Positions 11,294-24,600 of a stretch of 64,000 nt of DNA are shown one piece after another. How positions within the stretch are numbered: position 1 is the first letter of the stretch; each line of letters starts with the position of its first letter. The notes below the pieces were generated by a model. That model searched no databases. It saw only the letters and a program-made list of their open reading frames with translations, and was not told the origin of the DNA. The stretch comes from Corydoras sp. C115 (taxonomy: Eukaryota > Chordata > Actinopteri > Siluriformes > Callichthyidae): positions 496,001 through 560,000 of the forward strand of contig JAFMOC010000039.1 of the NCBI GenBank assembly GCA_019802505.1, written 5' to 3'. The translations under genes were made by a program, and so were the position numbers.

Positions 11294-12667
11294 TCATATC
11301 CTGGACTGGCTTGTGTTGCGGGTACTGCAGGTGACGCACATGTAATCTTCCTCGGCTGCCATTTTTGCCGAGACGCCAACACAGATCATGTGAAACCACT
11401 GATTACAGCAGTCACACTGCACCCAGAACACCTGCCATGAAAAAGAAACGGGTCACAACACAAATCCTGATGCAGAGACAAAAAGATTTACAAAACAGAA
11501 CAAAGACAAGGCAGGATATTTAAAGGTATAAGTAGCAGCACACATTTAAAAACAAATTAAAGTAATTATAATACAATAATTTTAAAAGTGAAGTTAGTGC
11601 TCATAACCACATTCTTGAAGTTACTCATAAAGCCTGAATTTTTTTTTATTTACCAAAGAATTATTTGAATTTAATGAATTGTGAAAGCATGTTATTGTGG
11701 CACTTTGAAAACCTGTTAAAAAGCAGGCAAAATAATTCAGTGATAAAAACTGTAAAGTTTAAAGGGTTTCCAAACTATGAAGCACAGATGTTGTGGCATC
11801 TGTGGTAATGCACAGCCTAGCATATGAACGAATGCAGTATGTAGTATGCACATCAATGGGCTGCACTTGAACACGAACACAGACAGAGACATGCAGAAAG
11901 AAACAGAGACCTGCATACAAACACACACACACACACACACACCTCATCTCCTGTTGGTTGCAAGCAGCTTTCAGCTGGACAATGATTCATGTCTTCCTCG
12001 GAGTCATCTGATTGTGACAGGTCAGACAGGTAAGTGGGAGATGCCGACACTGATGCTGCTTTCCTTACTTTCCTCTTCTCTTTTCGCAGCTGCTGTTTTT
12101 TCTTTTTAGGAAACCCTCTCTCCCTAATGTCTACATCCACCCCTGTCTCATCTTTTTCCATTCGTCGCTTGGCCTTCTTTTCTGCAGGGGTGACTGCATC
12201 TCTCTTTAAAAGAGAGGACAAAATACTTCATTAGAGCAAACACTCAAATTTGTGTTTTCAATACTCTTATTACTAAGTGTCTTAAAAATCAAACTAATCT
12301 GCTTTGTCTTGATATAGTCTTACCTCTGTGTGTGATGATGTGTGTTCCTGAGAGTGGTGAGGTATGTGCCGGGGGCTGTGGTTAGATGAGTGTGGATGCT
12401 GAGGATTGTACTGTGCAGGAGGTCCTTTTAGAAGCTGCATGTACAGCTGCTGAGTCTCAGGTAGTGAGACTTGCAGTAGTAACCCCTCCACCATCAATTC
12501 CTCAAGCTCTGCATTTAAACCTAATAAGCAGTCAAATAACAACAAGTTAGGAAATGGCAGTTTAATGTTACAAACTTAAATGTTCATAGTGGATCAGAGA
12601 CAGAACTGGATCAGTACTTACCCTTCAGAGGAATGCAGGATTGTTCAGTATAAAAGACAGACTGTTC
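11294..12667 (-). CDS. kdm5b: kdm5b coding exons 24-27: C-terminal region and PHD3 finger
   Basis: Exons: 12622-12667 (46 nt), 12324-12520, 11943-12203 and 11294-11431. Recognisable pieces are EQSCIPLKG, GLLLQVSLPETQQLY, a basic run FPKKKKQQLRKEK, an acidic DSEED followed by CPAESCLQPTGDE, and PHD3 (WVQCDCCNQWFHMICVGVS, EDYMCVTC). In human KDM5B PHD3 binds H3K4me3. Exon 26 ends GAG|GT directly in a (GT)n microsatellite. The stop TGA is at 11294-11296 after SQSRI. Confidence 0.94.
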
Positions 12668-15600
12668 CTAAGATGGCAAAAAAAAACAGAGCAGGGTCAG
12701 TCAAACATTTCTTGGTTGCATAGCAATGCACCATGTTTATTCAGCACAGATGGGTGTTATTTAGGGTTTTTAAACCATCAAGCTGTATTCTACAGCTGGT
12801 CATTATGACATCAGGGATTACACGGCAGTAAAAGCAGTAAATGATTTTCTGTATCCGTGAACCCATTTTCTTTATTAATTGCTATGATATAATAGATGGA
12901 TTTATATTATAATAGATGGATCTATTATAATTGCTTATAATAGATGGAATATCATACAGCAATAATTATGAAAAGTTGGTAGTGCAATGCGTTGATACGA
13001 TTTGATCAGATAGCAATGCTTCTGGACTTTAATAGCATCCACAATGAGTAAACACCATGCATAAACACAGCTACCATATTGTTTTATCATGTAAATGTAA
13101 GAAATTTTATTAGTCCTTCATTAATTCTTTATCAGTGCGTACCAGAAACAGCATACGGAATGCTGGTGGCTGTTCATATTTGGTTGGTCTCAAACTAACT
13201 GTGATACCACAGTTTTGGTTGGTATTACTATTTACAATTCAGCAGTGTCACTAAGGTCATTCAGCATCACGGTTCTGACATAACCACATACACTTGTGCA
13301 ACACACTAACATACCACCACCATATCAGTGTCACTGCATTGCTGAAAATAATCACCCACCTAAATAATAACATGCTCTATGGTGGACATATGCTTAGAGA
13401 AAAGAAATAGGAAGTAATGAAATAAAGAAACATAAGACTACAGGCCGTAACTGCAGAACTGCAAAATGCATTTATAATAGGAGATGAAACTGATAAAAAT
13501 GGGTGGAGAGCAAGCAAGAAATATATGGTGAGTGTGTGTAGAGGAAACAATGAACCATAAATAAGACTTCGGTGTACATCGCACACTGACACCATCCTCA
13601 CCTGTATACTGCTCTCTGCTCCCCAGTGCATTCCCGACTGCTCCTGAGTGCCCTGTGAAAGCTCATAGCTGGTCATAACCTCCCGAGCTCGTCGCTGCCA
13701 TTCCACAGTGCGTTCAATCACATAGCGCAGCGCATCTCCTTCTGGTAACCGCACACGAATTCTCTGCAGAGATGCCAGCAGAGCCACGATCTTGTCCAGG
13801 GCCGGTTTCGCTGAGCGCTGACATGAAGGACATAACCACGGCTTGGGGTGAGATGGTTCCCCTGGGCTTCGTACACATACACTGTGGAATAAGTCACGGC
13901 AGAGCTCGCACTGGCGCATGGCACCCATAGGAGGCTTTTGACATAAGCACACTTTGGTTGTGCTACAGTCGACCGGCGGGAGCAGTTTCATTTCATTGGT
14001 CGCACGGAGAGATGCTAAGGACTCGAGTTCTTTTAAACGAACCTCGCCAAGCGTCGCCATCTGGGGAAGAAAGCAATAACATTTTGGGTCAATCCACCAA
14101 CCAAGTCATTTAGTAGATGTGTGGTAGAATACAATAATTACAGATTAGCTTTCATGTACCCTAGCCAGGGCGTGTCAGTGTCTTTGCTATCGTGAGAATG
14201 TGGTTCATGGGTGTGTTTTGGGCATCATGTGCAATAAATCTAATCGCATCTCTCCTGTTATATTTAGAGCTTGGTGTGGTCTGATTTTGGCTTCAAAACG
14301 CAGTGTGACAAATTACATGTAAATTAACCTTTATACCACTTGGGGGAAACGTCATTACAGGTCCGGGCAAAACCACTGGTAACTTAAAACCCATCTCTTT
14401 ACCCAATAATTCTTACCCAATAAAATAATTCTACTTCCCGCCTCATTCATAAGGTTTTATTGTTTATTTATTTGATTTTGTATTTTTATTACTTTTTGTG
14501 TAAAGCATCCTCAGGTATTAGTAAGGCACTATATAACATTATTATTAGTAGTAGTATTAGTAGTAGAAGAATTAATTAATTATAATGATTATGTTGAGTC
14601 ACACAATAACAGTTTAATTAAACGCCACATGACGAGGTGCATTAATGTGATCATACACTCCACTGTGCAACATGCCTGCTTCCCTAAGAATTTCCAGTAA
14701 CACACCCTCTTGTGAATTCTTGCTTTAATAAAACCTCTAACTTTGCTTTTAGGTTTCTTGCAGTCACATGTATACATGTTAATGTCCGTGTGTGAGGACT
14801 TACTGCTGAGGCGGAGTCTTTATTATCTAATAGCGCTTTCTCAACATCGTTAACATTGTCCAGCCTCCCTGTTCTCTTCTTTCCACATGACGCTGAGTCT
14901 CCCTTTGTCTTTTTCATTTTTCTTTTCAGACAGCTTCCTACCTCGCCACGTGGACATAAGACCTGAATACACGACGGAAAATGATGAAAACGTATAAATT
15001 TTATAACAAATAGCTTGATTTTATTGCACAAAATAAATGCACACTATAAAAGCAGTGTACCTCAAGCAGTGTAAAGGGTGAGTTTTTCATAAGAAATGTT
15101 TTGGCTGCAGACTCTTTCCACAACTGCACCTCAGAGACCAGAGTCTCCATCCTCTCCAGGGGTTCCAGGTGTACAGGAATCACTCTTCCCCGCAGTACCA
15201 TGTTGGAAAGAGTGTCTAACACAGGAACTTTCCCTCCGGCCTGTACAGACAAACACCTCAGTTAGCATCATTGTAGGTCAACTCCATTCATTATATAGAC
15301 AAATGTTATTAGTTCCACAATTGCACTAGCCCTTTCACATAGTGTTTTCAGTTCCTTTTTCTGCCATTTAATTATTACGACAGCCACAGAGCCACCGCAC
15401 ATATGTTATTATTTGGGTACTGGATGATTCTCAGCACTATAGTGGTATTGACCCAGTGTGTTAGTGTGTGTTGCACTGGTGTGAGTGGAGAGGACACAAT
15501 AGCTTTCTATTAAAAAATAGAAATTTTATTTTTATTTTATTTATTAAAAATAGAAATAAAAATAGAAATTTTTATTGTGTAAAAATTCTATTTTTACACA

Positions 15601-18600
15601 ATAGAATTTTTAAACACTTATATATAGGAACTGATAAAAACTGTCCACACCACTGTGATATCAATAGATCAGTGGTTTTCAAACCATTTTATTTGCAAAA
15701 GAGCAAACATTTTTAGAAACCGGGCTTCCTTTATTAAATCAAACACCTTAAAATATATATTACTATATCGTTAATGCTTTAGGAAAATAAATCAGTCAAT
15801 TTCTTTTGGAGTTTCTTGTCTGTAACCCTACAGTAATTCATCTGCACCACACAAGGAAGCCAAGCACCACAGTTTATACCTCAGACTTAAATGGTAATAT
15901 AAATATTTAATGTATAAATAATCATAAATTATATTCAGCAAAATGTTTATTAAGGAAATTGGGATTAAAAAAATACATATGTATTAAATCAATCATAAGC
16001 AATAAAAGTATTCATTAAGCAAAGCTTTGCATGAATTAAAGCTTTATAGCACACAACTTCAACAAATATACAGTGTGCCTTTATAATTTATTAATACATG
16101 ATTTATGTTAGATCAGACGATATTCTTGTGTCTGGATTCACAAACCAGAATCAATTTCAATTAAATGTTAAAATATCACATACTGTACACTAGAGAAAAC
16201 AAATGTTTTTGGGAAACCCAATGAGCTGTACCTGTAAAGTTTCAGCTTCCTTCAGCCACTCCATGGCTCTGTTTACAGAGTCTCGAAGTAACAGACAGCT
16301 GGGTAGGAATGTAGGAACAGCCTCAGCCTCGGTCAGAATGGAAGACAAGGATTCCAGACTTTCAGGAGGTCTGAGAAAGATAAACAATATTGGTACTACA
16401 TAAACCATTTCCTTTTTTGGGCGGTTATCATTGATGTTGAGACTTTATACATCGGTCACAAAAATACAAACACCAACAGTATTGATTCCAAACCTCTGTA
16501 ATGGAAACATGCTGTGTTAGTGTAGGTATTAAAGAGGATGCATGAAGAAACCAGGTAATACAAAAAAACAACAACATTTATTTCCCTACAATGTCTAACG
16601 TATTTCACATCTAAATAACAGTCCAGGAATAAGTTTTAAAATGCTAAGTAAGTCAAAATATATTTAAATACTCAAAAGTGTGTTTAATGGAATAACAATA
16701 AACACTAATTTCTGTACAAATAACCTTTGGCTGGTGTGAAAGATGAATTTATTTATTGATATAAACACAGTTTTTTAACTTATGACTTACATAGTATTCT
16801 TCATAATGTATTATAAATATACATTAATGTGTGTGTGTGTGGGGGGGGGCTTCATATAAATGCCTGTAGCCTGAAATAGGATCGCTTATATACTTAAATA
16901 AGGTCAGGAGTTTAAATATTATTAATATGATCTTTTAAAACTCTAAAACTATGGGTTATAAAACATAAGTGACGAACTGCTGCCCCCACCTGGCTTTGAG
17001 TAGTGCCTGCGCTTTCTCTTCCCACTGTTCGGAGACGGTCAGCAGTTCCTGAAGTCGAGCCATGGCTCGCTCCATCGCTGGGTCTGGACTCAAACCAACA
17101 GCCCGGTCAATAAGTTGCCGCATGGTATCCAGAGAAAGGCCATGGGTGCCATCGTCTGCTTCCTCAGCCTGACGTACTGCTGCCAACCAACGTGCAAGCT
17201 CCAGACGCTCTCGCAATCTAGGAACCTCTGGAAGATACACGTCAAATTCCGAACTTTCTTCCAGCAGAGCCTGAATCTCCACTATGGAATCAGCTGTGAC
17301 CATCTCAGCAAAAACCTTCTCGCTGTGTGCCTGGAAATCCTCAATACGGTTCAGCAGCTCCTGAAAGACAGACAGAAGAGATTAAGACCTTTAAATAAAA
17401 ATGAAGGAATGACTGTTGTTTAAATTAGGTTTCATATGTACATTAACAACACCGTAATGGTTAGAATGTTTACAAGCGCTAAACAATACAAGTAGGATAT
17501 ACCAAGCATGTGATGAATGAAAGCCAATAAAATTTAAATTAAAAATAATGCTTGCAAATCATCTTATCTGACCTCACCTGGTATAATCTTTGCACATGTA
17601 CATTTAAAATACAAAATGAACTGCTGAGCTAAAACTGAGAGGCTCTTGTAATGAATGTAGCTACAGTTAATGAAATGTCACATTAAGTTTGACAAAAAGT
17701 TTAAACATTTTCTTTTATACTTTATTAATTTAGAAACAAAAAAATGGTTTAAAAAAACCTTCAAGTACTTTATTTATGGTGTCGACACTTTTTTTTTTTT
17801 TTTTTCGACACTGACGTCCCTTGTCATATTTCCTAAAGCAAAACTTTACCTTCTGGAAAAAAATTGCAACTAAATTCAGTGTAAACTACTTTTTAAACAT
17901 TATTTTTTAACCAAATATTTTGTTTTGTTTTGGTAAATTCATGAAACCTGGTCCAGATTGAGCTGCATACTTTCCCTATTAATGGGAAAGTGCTTTATTT
18001 TTAAAAGCCTTATTAAAAAGTAAACACACCTTTCCTTTAGACAAAGACTTTTAGTCCTAGCTACCTTCAGTAATGGTGCCTGTGTAAGGCTGCAGGGCAG
18101 GTTGTAAAGCTGACGAACAAATGACCTCATTTCCTCCACTGTCAGCTGGTTCAGAGTTTTCCCTCCACCAGCACGGTACCTGGTGAAAGACAAATACACT
18201 GTCAAGCTTCTAGCAAGAGTGTTGTATCATTGGAGTTAGTAAACAGTGTGAGAGCTGAATGAATGATGAGCAGAAGGGTCAGTACCTGGTCTGTCTCTTG
18301 CCATTAAGCAGCTGCTGTGCCACAGACTGACATCTGTCTGCATCCTGAGTGACTAATTTTAGGTTCCGTAACAGATCGTTATCAGGAAAATTATTTAGAT
18401 TTGACTCCTCCAGGAGAGTTTGCAACACCAACAGGCCTAAAAAAGAACACAAGACTGGGTTTGAATCGGGAAATGACTGGGCAAAACGAAGCACTGAATA
18501 CAAACCAATATTCTGCCCTGAATACTTCACTAAAAATAAGAAAAAACATCTTAACTAAAGGCTGGATGATTCTCTTCACTCTTTGAAAATTTAGCACAAA

Positions 18601-21600
18601 AACAACCAGCGACAAACATAACAATACACTTTTAAGGATATTTTAGGCCATGACACGATATTACAAGCGCTGATATATTACTATATTTAATTTAGACATA
18701 AATGTACAGGAAAAGCCAAATGACAACTTAGACCTTAGAACCCATGCTTTTATAATAATACCAAACAAATGTACAGAAAACATATATAAAATAAAAAAAA
18801 ACATTACCAAACCATTTAATGTCAGTTGCACCACACAGTATAACCACACCACAAATTAATAACTATAACAATACTTGGCACCGCCATCAACATAATACTC
18901 TTAAAAAAATTGCACAGCAGCAATAGTTTTTCTAATTCTAAATATTACATTTGTAACAGTACAATAAGAAACATGTCTTATCGTTCCACAAAGACAGACT
19001 TACTGTCCGTGTTTTACTGTTTATGGATGCTAGTTGATAATTGGATTGGATTTTTAATTCGATTCTTATTTGTCTTGTGATCTACACCAGGGATTTCAAG
19101 CTTTGTTATCATCCTACTCTCTGTAGAAAAGTTAGTTAATGTCTTTATTGGTGGTATTTAATACATTCAGTCAATGTGTGTTTGATTGCACAGAGCAAGG
19201 CAGAGCCTCCTGATAAGTACACTCTCTTCCCCCATCAAATGTGCATGTGTTGGGTTTGTAATACCGCACCTGCTGTACGTCACTTGCTTTTACATTCCCA
19301 GCATATTTTTAAAGCATGAGAACCAGCATAATAAACATACTCGCTGTTCTAGCCACACCTCTGATGGCATTTCTCCATGTATTGTATAACTATAACTTTA
19401 TATTTATCTTAGGTCAATAAATTGCATTCACTCATTGAGACTCACTGCGCTTCTTGTCTAGTTTGGCTTCTAGGACCTCGGTAACACGCGATGCCCACTC
19501 ATCATATGAGTCAGCCCTCTGCTTTACTGCATTCATCATGGGGTACAAATCATCCAGCGTAAAGCGGTACCTGCAGTTAGAAAATAATAATAAAACAATT
19601 ACATTATTTAACCCAAAACCGAAGAACAGTTTTAAACCGTTTTTTTGTCACAGGTTTCTAATCACTTTAAGGCACTTTACTAAAGTAAGTGTAACATTAA
19701 TTGACTTCATTAAAAATAAAAGCTAGAGAACTTACCTGAGCATGTAGTTTGAGATGGGGCAGGAGCAGAGGTTAAGAGCATGATGCAGACACACCTGCTC
19801 ACCTGGCCGACACGGGCAGGTGAGCGCCGAAAGGTAGCAGGTGGTGCGGCACTTTGTACATTGTCGTTCATCATCCTGCAGTAGATCATATTTAAAAAGC
19901 TCACACTGCACTACTCCCTGGGAGGGGGGGGAAGACAGCCAGGTGGAGACAAAGCGACATCAAATTAGAGAAATAACAAATAAAATATAAAATGTTGATG
20001 ACAGAACAACTGATTTATTAAAATAAAAATCTATTGCCATTAAAAGCTTGTCATTTTTGCTGCATATTCTCACCAATTTGCGGATCTGTTCGCGAAGGTC
20101 CCGCTCCTCACTGATCATGTGGACCATGTCTTTGTGCACGGCAGATGCCAATACGACATCCAGTTTGTCAGCTTTGGTAGCCATGTTGCAGATCATCTCG
20201 TCATGTGAGAAAACACAGTAACGATTCAGTGCACGGTAATGATCCACACATTGACGACCCAACGGCATCTACACAAAGAGATAGCACAGTGGTGTTTAGC
20301 ATCAAAAGTAATACAAAAACATGCAAGTCAGATAAATTACACATACTCATGTGCCGCTTGGTGTGAATGTGTATAAAAAGTGTGTTTTGTCGGCCAATGC
20401 GTGGTTTGGCAGCCTTTTCTTTCATGGGGAATGGAACCCTCATTAGAAATGATTGGAACAAGTACAGTGTTAATCAAACCCTAATGTCCCTATTTTATAC
20501 GCATGAGACTTTGAAATAGAATGTTAAAATTAAATGGAAGGAGACTTTTTCCTTCTGTAATAGTTTAATATAGTCAGTTTGATAGAGTTTTACACCAGCT
20601 ACCTTACCATTTACTGGAACCCTGGGGATGAACAAAGACTTCAAATTTACCAATCAGCATGTTTTTAAAATGGTGAAGGAAACCGTAGTTGGCATGGGGA
20701 GAATATGCAAACTCCAAACACAAGAAACAATCTGTGCACACTATTTTCAGAGATTTATTCCAGGATCTTGGTGCTCTGAAGTGGAACCAACCACCTTGCA
20801 GGTCTTAAAGTATTAATATTCACTGTTGAAAAGGTATAATTTAACTAACCAGCCAAGATTTTAAAAATAAAAACATAAAATTAAGGTTTTTATTCATTGA
20901 ATTTAAGTATTTAACCTCAACACATAATAATTATATATTATTTTTAATATGTTTGTATGATATTAAAAAATAACTGGGCTGCATGGTGGCTTAGTGGTTA
21001 GCACGTTCGCCTCTCAGCGCTAGGGATTCCCGGTTCGAATTCCCATCTGGGTGGAGTTTCCATGTTCTCCCCGTGTCCGCGTGGGTTTCCTCCGGGTTCT
21101 CCGATTTTCTCCCACAGTCCAAAAACGTGGATCAAGTCAATTGAGTTCTCCAAATTGCCCCATATAGAGTGTGTATGTATGGGTGTATGTGTGCCCAGTG
21201 ATAGATTGGCGCCCTGTCCTGGGTGTATCTGCCCAGCACCCGAAAAGTTCTCCAGCTCTCCTGGATGGGCATGGGGAACCCCCCATGACCCTAATATAGG
21301 ATAAAGTGGAAGATAATGGATGGATGGATAAAAAAATTGCTTACTTCCTAAAATAAGTGCTTTTAGCTTAAAGGTGACCCCAGAATTTTACAAATTAACC
21401 ACAAATATTTTAAAAACCATTAAATAACTATTAAACAACTTTATACTTCTTGAGCAAAGGTGGCAGTAATACAGATTGAAGACAAAACTTAAATCTTACC
21501 CAGTCCACAGTGCAAAAGTTCACTGCCTCAGCAAAGTTAAAGCCCTGGTTAAAACCACTGTGATAGGACCGTGGGAATGTAATGACGAACTCTCCTGCAC

Positions 21601-24600
21601 ACTGATTGGTCCTGTAAATCTAAAAGAAGGGTTGTGTTGGATGGGTATTCAGATCACTTCAGTGAGCATTCACAACATGTACAAAAAAAATAAAAATAAA
21701 AACAGGTACATAAGTTTGGTGTACATCCAAAAACAATGACCTTTTATAACAATGACATGAGGCCTCAACAGTTCCAAAGAATCTTCCAGATCAGTTTCCT
21801 GTCTGCGATCAGTCTAGTTTCCATTACTAAGCAACCAACCAGTAACCAGTTACTTTTAATATGAATACATTTTTTGTTAAGCAAGTTTTTCTGCTTTACT
21901 TATTTGTCAAGTATTGCTATTTTGTTACAACACCTACGAACTGACAAAAGTGTCTGAATTATCTAATGTGAGGATACAGCCCATATGTACGAGTGACTCA
22001 CTGGTACTCCATGTGCCATAAGAGTGTTTGGGTTCATGATTGTAACAAGCTGGTGTAAAAGATCTGGCTGGGATTCAAAGAGCTCTGGAGCCAATTTCTT
22101 CATTACAGCCTCCAACTGCTCAGCAGCAAAGCCAGGAGCTCCGTACCACGTCTTAGGTTCTCCCCTATATCCCAGACACACACACACAGACATACACTTT
22201 ATTCCATACACCTAAAGCAGATGACGAATGCAGATTTCAATAAACAATTTGCATTTAGGAGCTAAATACATTCTTGACTTAGATTAAAGAAAGTTAAATT
22301 TGGACAGATCACAACGTTATCACACATTTTGACTTAAATTTAGATTTGTGTACCCGCACAATATAAGGTCAGTATAATTTTGCAGCCATATCCATGTGCA
22401 CATTAACTTTTTATAGCAAGGTTTTAACATAATATGTGCGATCCACATGTCTATTTTTAATATAAATGGTGCCATCATTTCTTCTGATGTGACCGAATTA
22501 ACTGCACATGTACAGAATCATACAAAGTTCAGAGACTGGTTTAAATACAGACGTCAGAATGATACAACATGCATGCTGTGGCTTTTACCAGTGCAGGTAG
22601 TTGATGGAGTAGCTCCAGTGGTCCTCAATGTGCCAGCAGAACGAGGAGAAGCACATACCAACATAGAGCCATGGCAAAGTCATGCCACATATATCAGCAG
22701 TCACGTGGGTCAGTACAGACGGATCCATCATTGCCATATTATTTAGATTCCAACCACAGTTCAGGTACTTCTATAAAAATCAATGAAAAATGTTTATAAG
22801 ACACCTAATACAATTTAACAATGACTTTTAGTTAATTTCACTAAATAATCAGACCTGTTCTATTGGTCGAATGAGATATGACAATTAGATATGAAGGAAA
22901 AATAACAAGTCCTTTGTACATATTCTACACCATTTATCAACTGCTGACTGAATTTGGTAAGATCTATTTGTGATGTAGGAGTGTGAGGCCAAAAGTTACT
23001 GCTAGACATCACTGAATATACTGACAGAAATAAAGAAGACTAGATAGAATTAAAACCAAATGTGGAAGCGCTGTGTAGAAATTTGCATAATTCAATATGT
23101 AAAACAGAATACAAATAAGTCAACGTCAGAATTAGAACCATCTTCATCTTCATTGCTGCTCATTTTCGAAACTAGTGTACTATACCAATATGCTATAGTA
23201 CTAAGTATATTTAAAAAGTACTTATTATCACCCAAAATTCTGTTTAATGAAAAACACAATCACAAACTTTTTTTTATAGAATAATTATCTTCAAACTGCA
23301 AATAGTAAAAAAAACATTGTTTAGAAGTGGTCTTCTCCAAACATAGACAATAGCAAGATAAGTACACACATGTGGCTATGTAATTTATTTATTTATGTAA
23401 TTTTAAAGGGTGCGTTTTATTTTACCTCATCTTGCGACGCAACCTTGAACTTGCCACCCTTCAATGGGAAACCACTCCCAAACTCTTTGGAAGCAATATC
23501 AGCACCATACTCCACAGTCACATCCTCCTCGATGGTGCCCACCAGTCTCCAAAACTCCTTCTCCACCAGCTCAGTGGGTACCATCTACCCATAATCACAA
23601 AACATGGTCACAGGAGGAATTTTACATACAACACATCTCAGTCACAGAAACTGGTCATTTACTTTTGAACTTACATGAACAGGCATGTTGAAGTAGTCAG
23701 ACTTAAAAGAGTCAGCCATTTCCCCGAATGATTTAAGCGAATACTCTCTGCGAGCCTGCTCAAAGCCAAACGCCTCATGTGGTTTACTGCAGGCCTGCGT
23801 GGAGATATTAATAATCAGTCCATCAGTTCAAACATTTTTTTTTAAAAGGTGTGTGTGTGTGTGTGTGAGTCTGAGGCACATGGAGGACATGCAGACTCCA
23901 CAAATACAGGGACAGTCAGCACCTAATGAGCTTTATATACTAGTGGCTATAAGTGTGTTAATGATTAAAATCAGTTCGTAAAACTTTTTGTTTTGTAAGA
24001 AAAATGTTTATACAAAGTAATCAAATATGGTTAAATCATTTTTGGACACTATGTACTGAATAAAGACAAAGGGTAACATAGTGCAAATTGTAAATATTAT
24101 GTAGACCTAATGCAGCTTTGAAATGTTTGTCTCTACTATTAAATTCAATAGTGTTTATTAAATAGGTCACAATGTCAGAATAACTAATGGACATGGCACA
24201 GAAGTAAACTTGCAAATTAAAAGCCATTCACCTGATTAATAATGTTTTGTGACATAAGCAATACAAACTACATAATAAAATATTTATCAGTACAAATTTT
24301 CATACCTTTTGATAGATACATATCGTCACAATCCAACATGGAATGTTGTAAACTATTTAATATTTCAGTGCATTACATGTAGAAATGGAGTGGGGATAAA
24401 AACATGATAAATTATAAAGGATGCCTGTTTCTTGTCTAAGGAGTGGCAGACAGGTCCTCTTTCAACTCCCTTACCTGTGCCAGACACTTGGGGCACCTCC
24501 AGTCACCCTTCGGGACATCATGAAGAGGTGGAATCAAGCAGAAGGTATGGTAGCTGTCATCGCAGCCGTCGCATAGCAACAGCTTATCCTCATCGCTGCC

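Noticed and set aside
20600..20820. Another old SINE ('ttggcatggggagaatatgc')
   Set aside because: Only one short stretch resembles the V-SINE body; too little to call.
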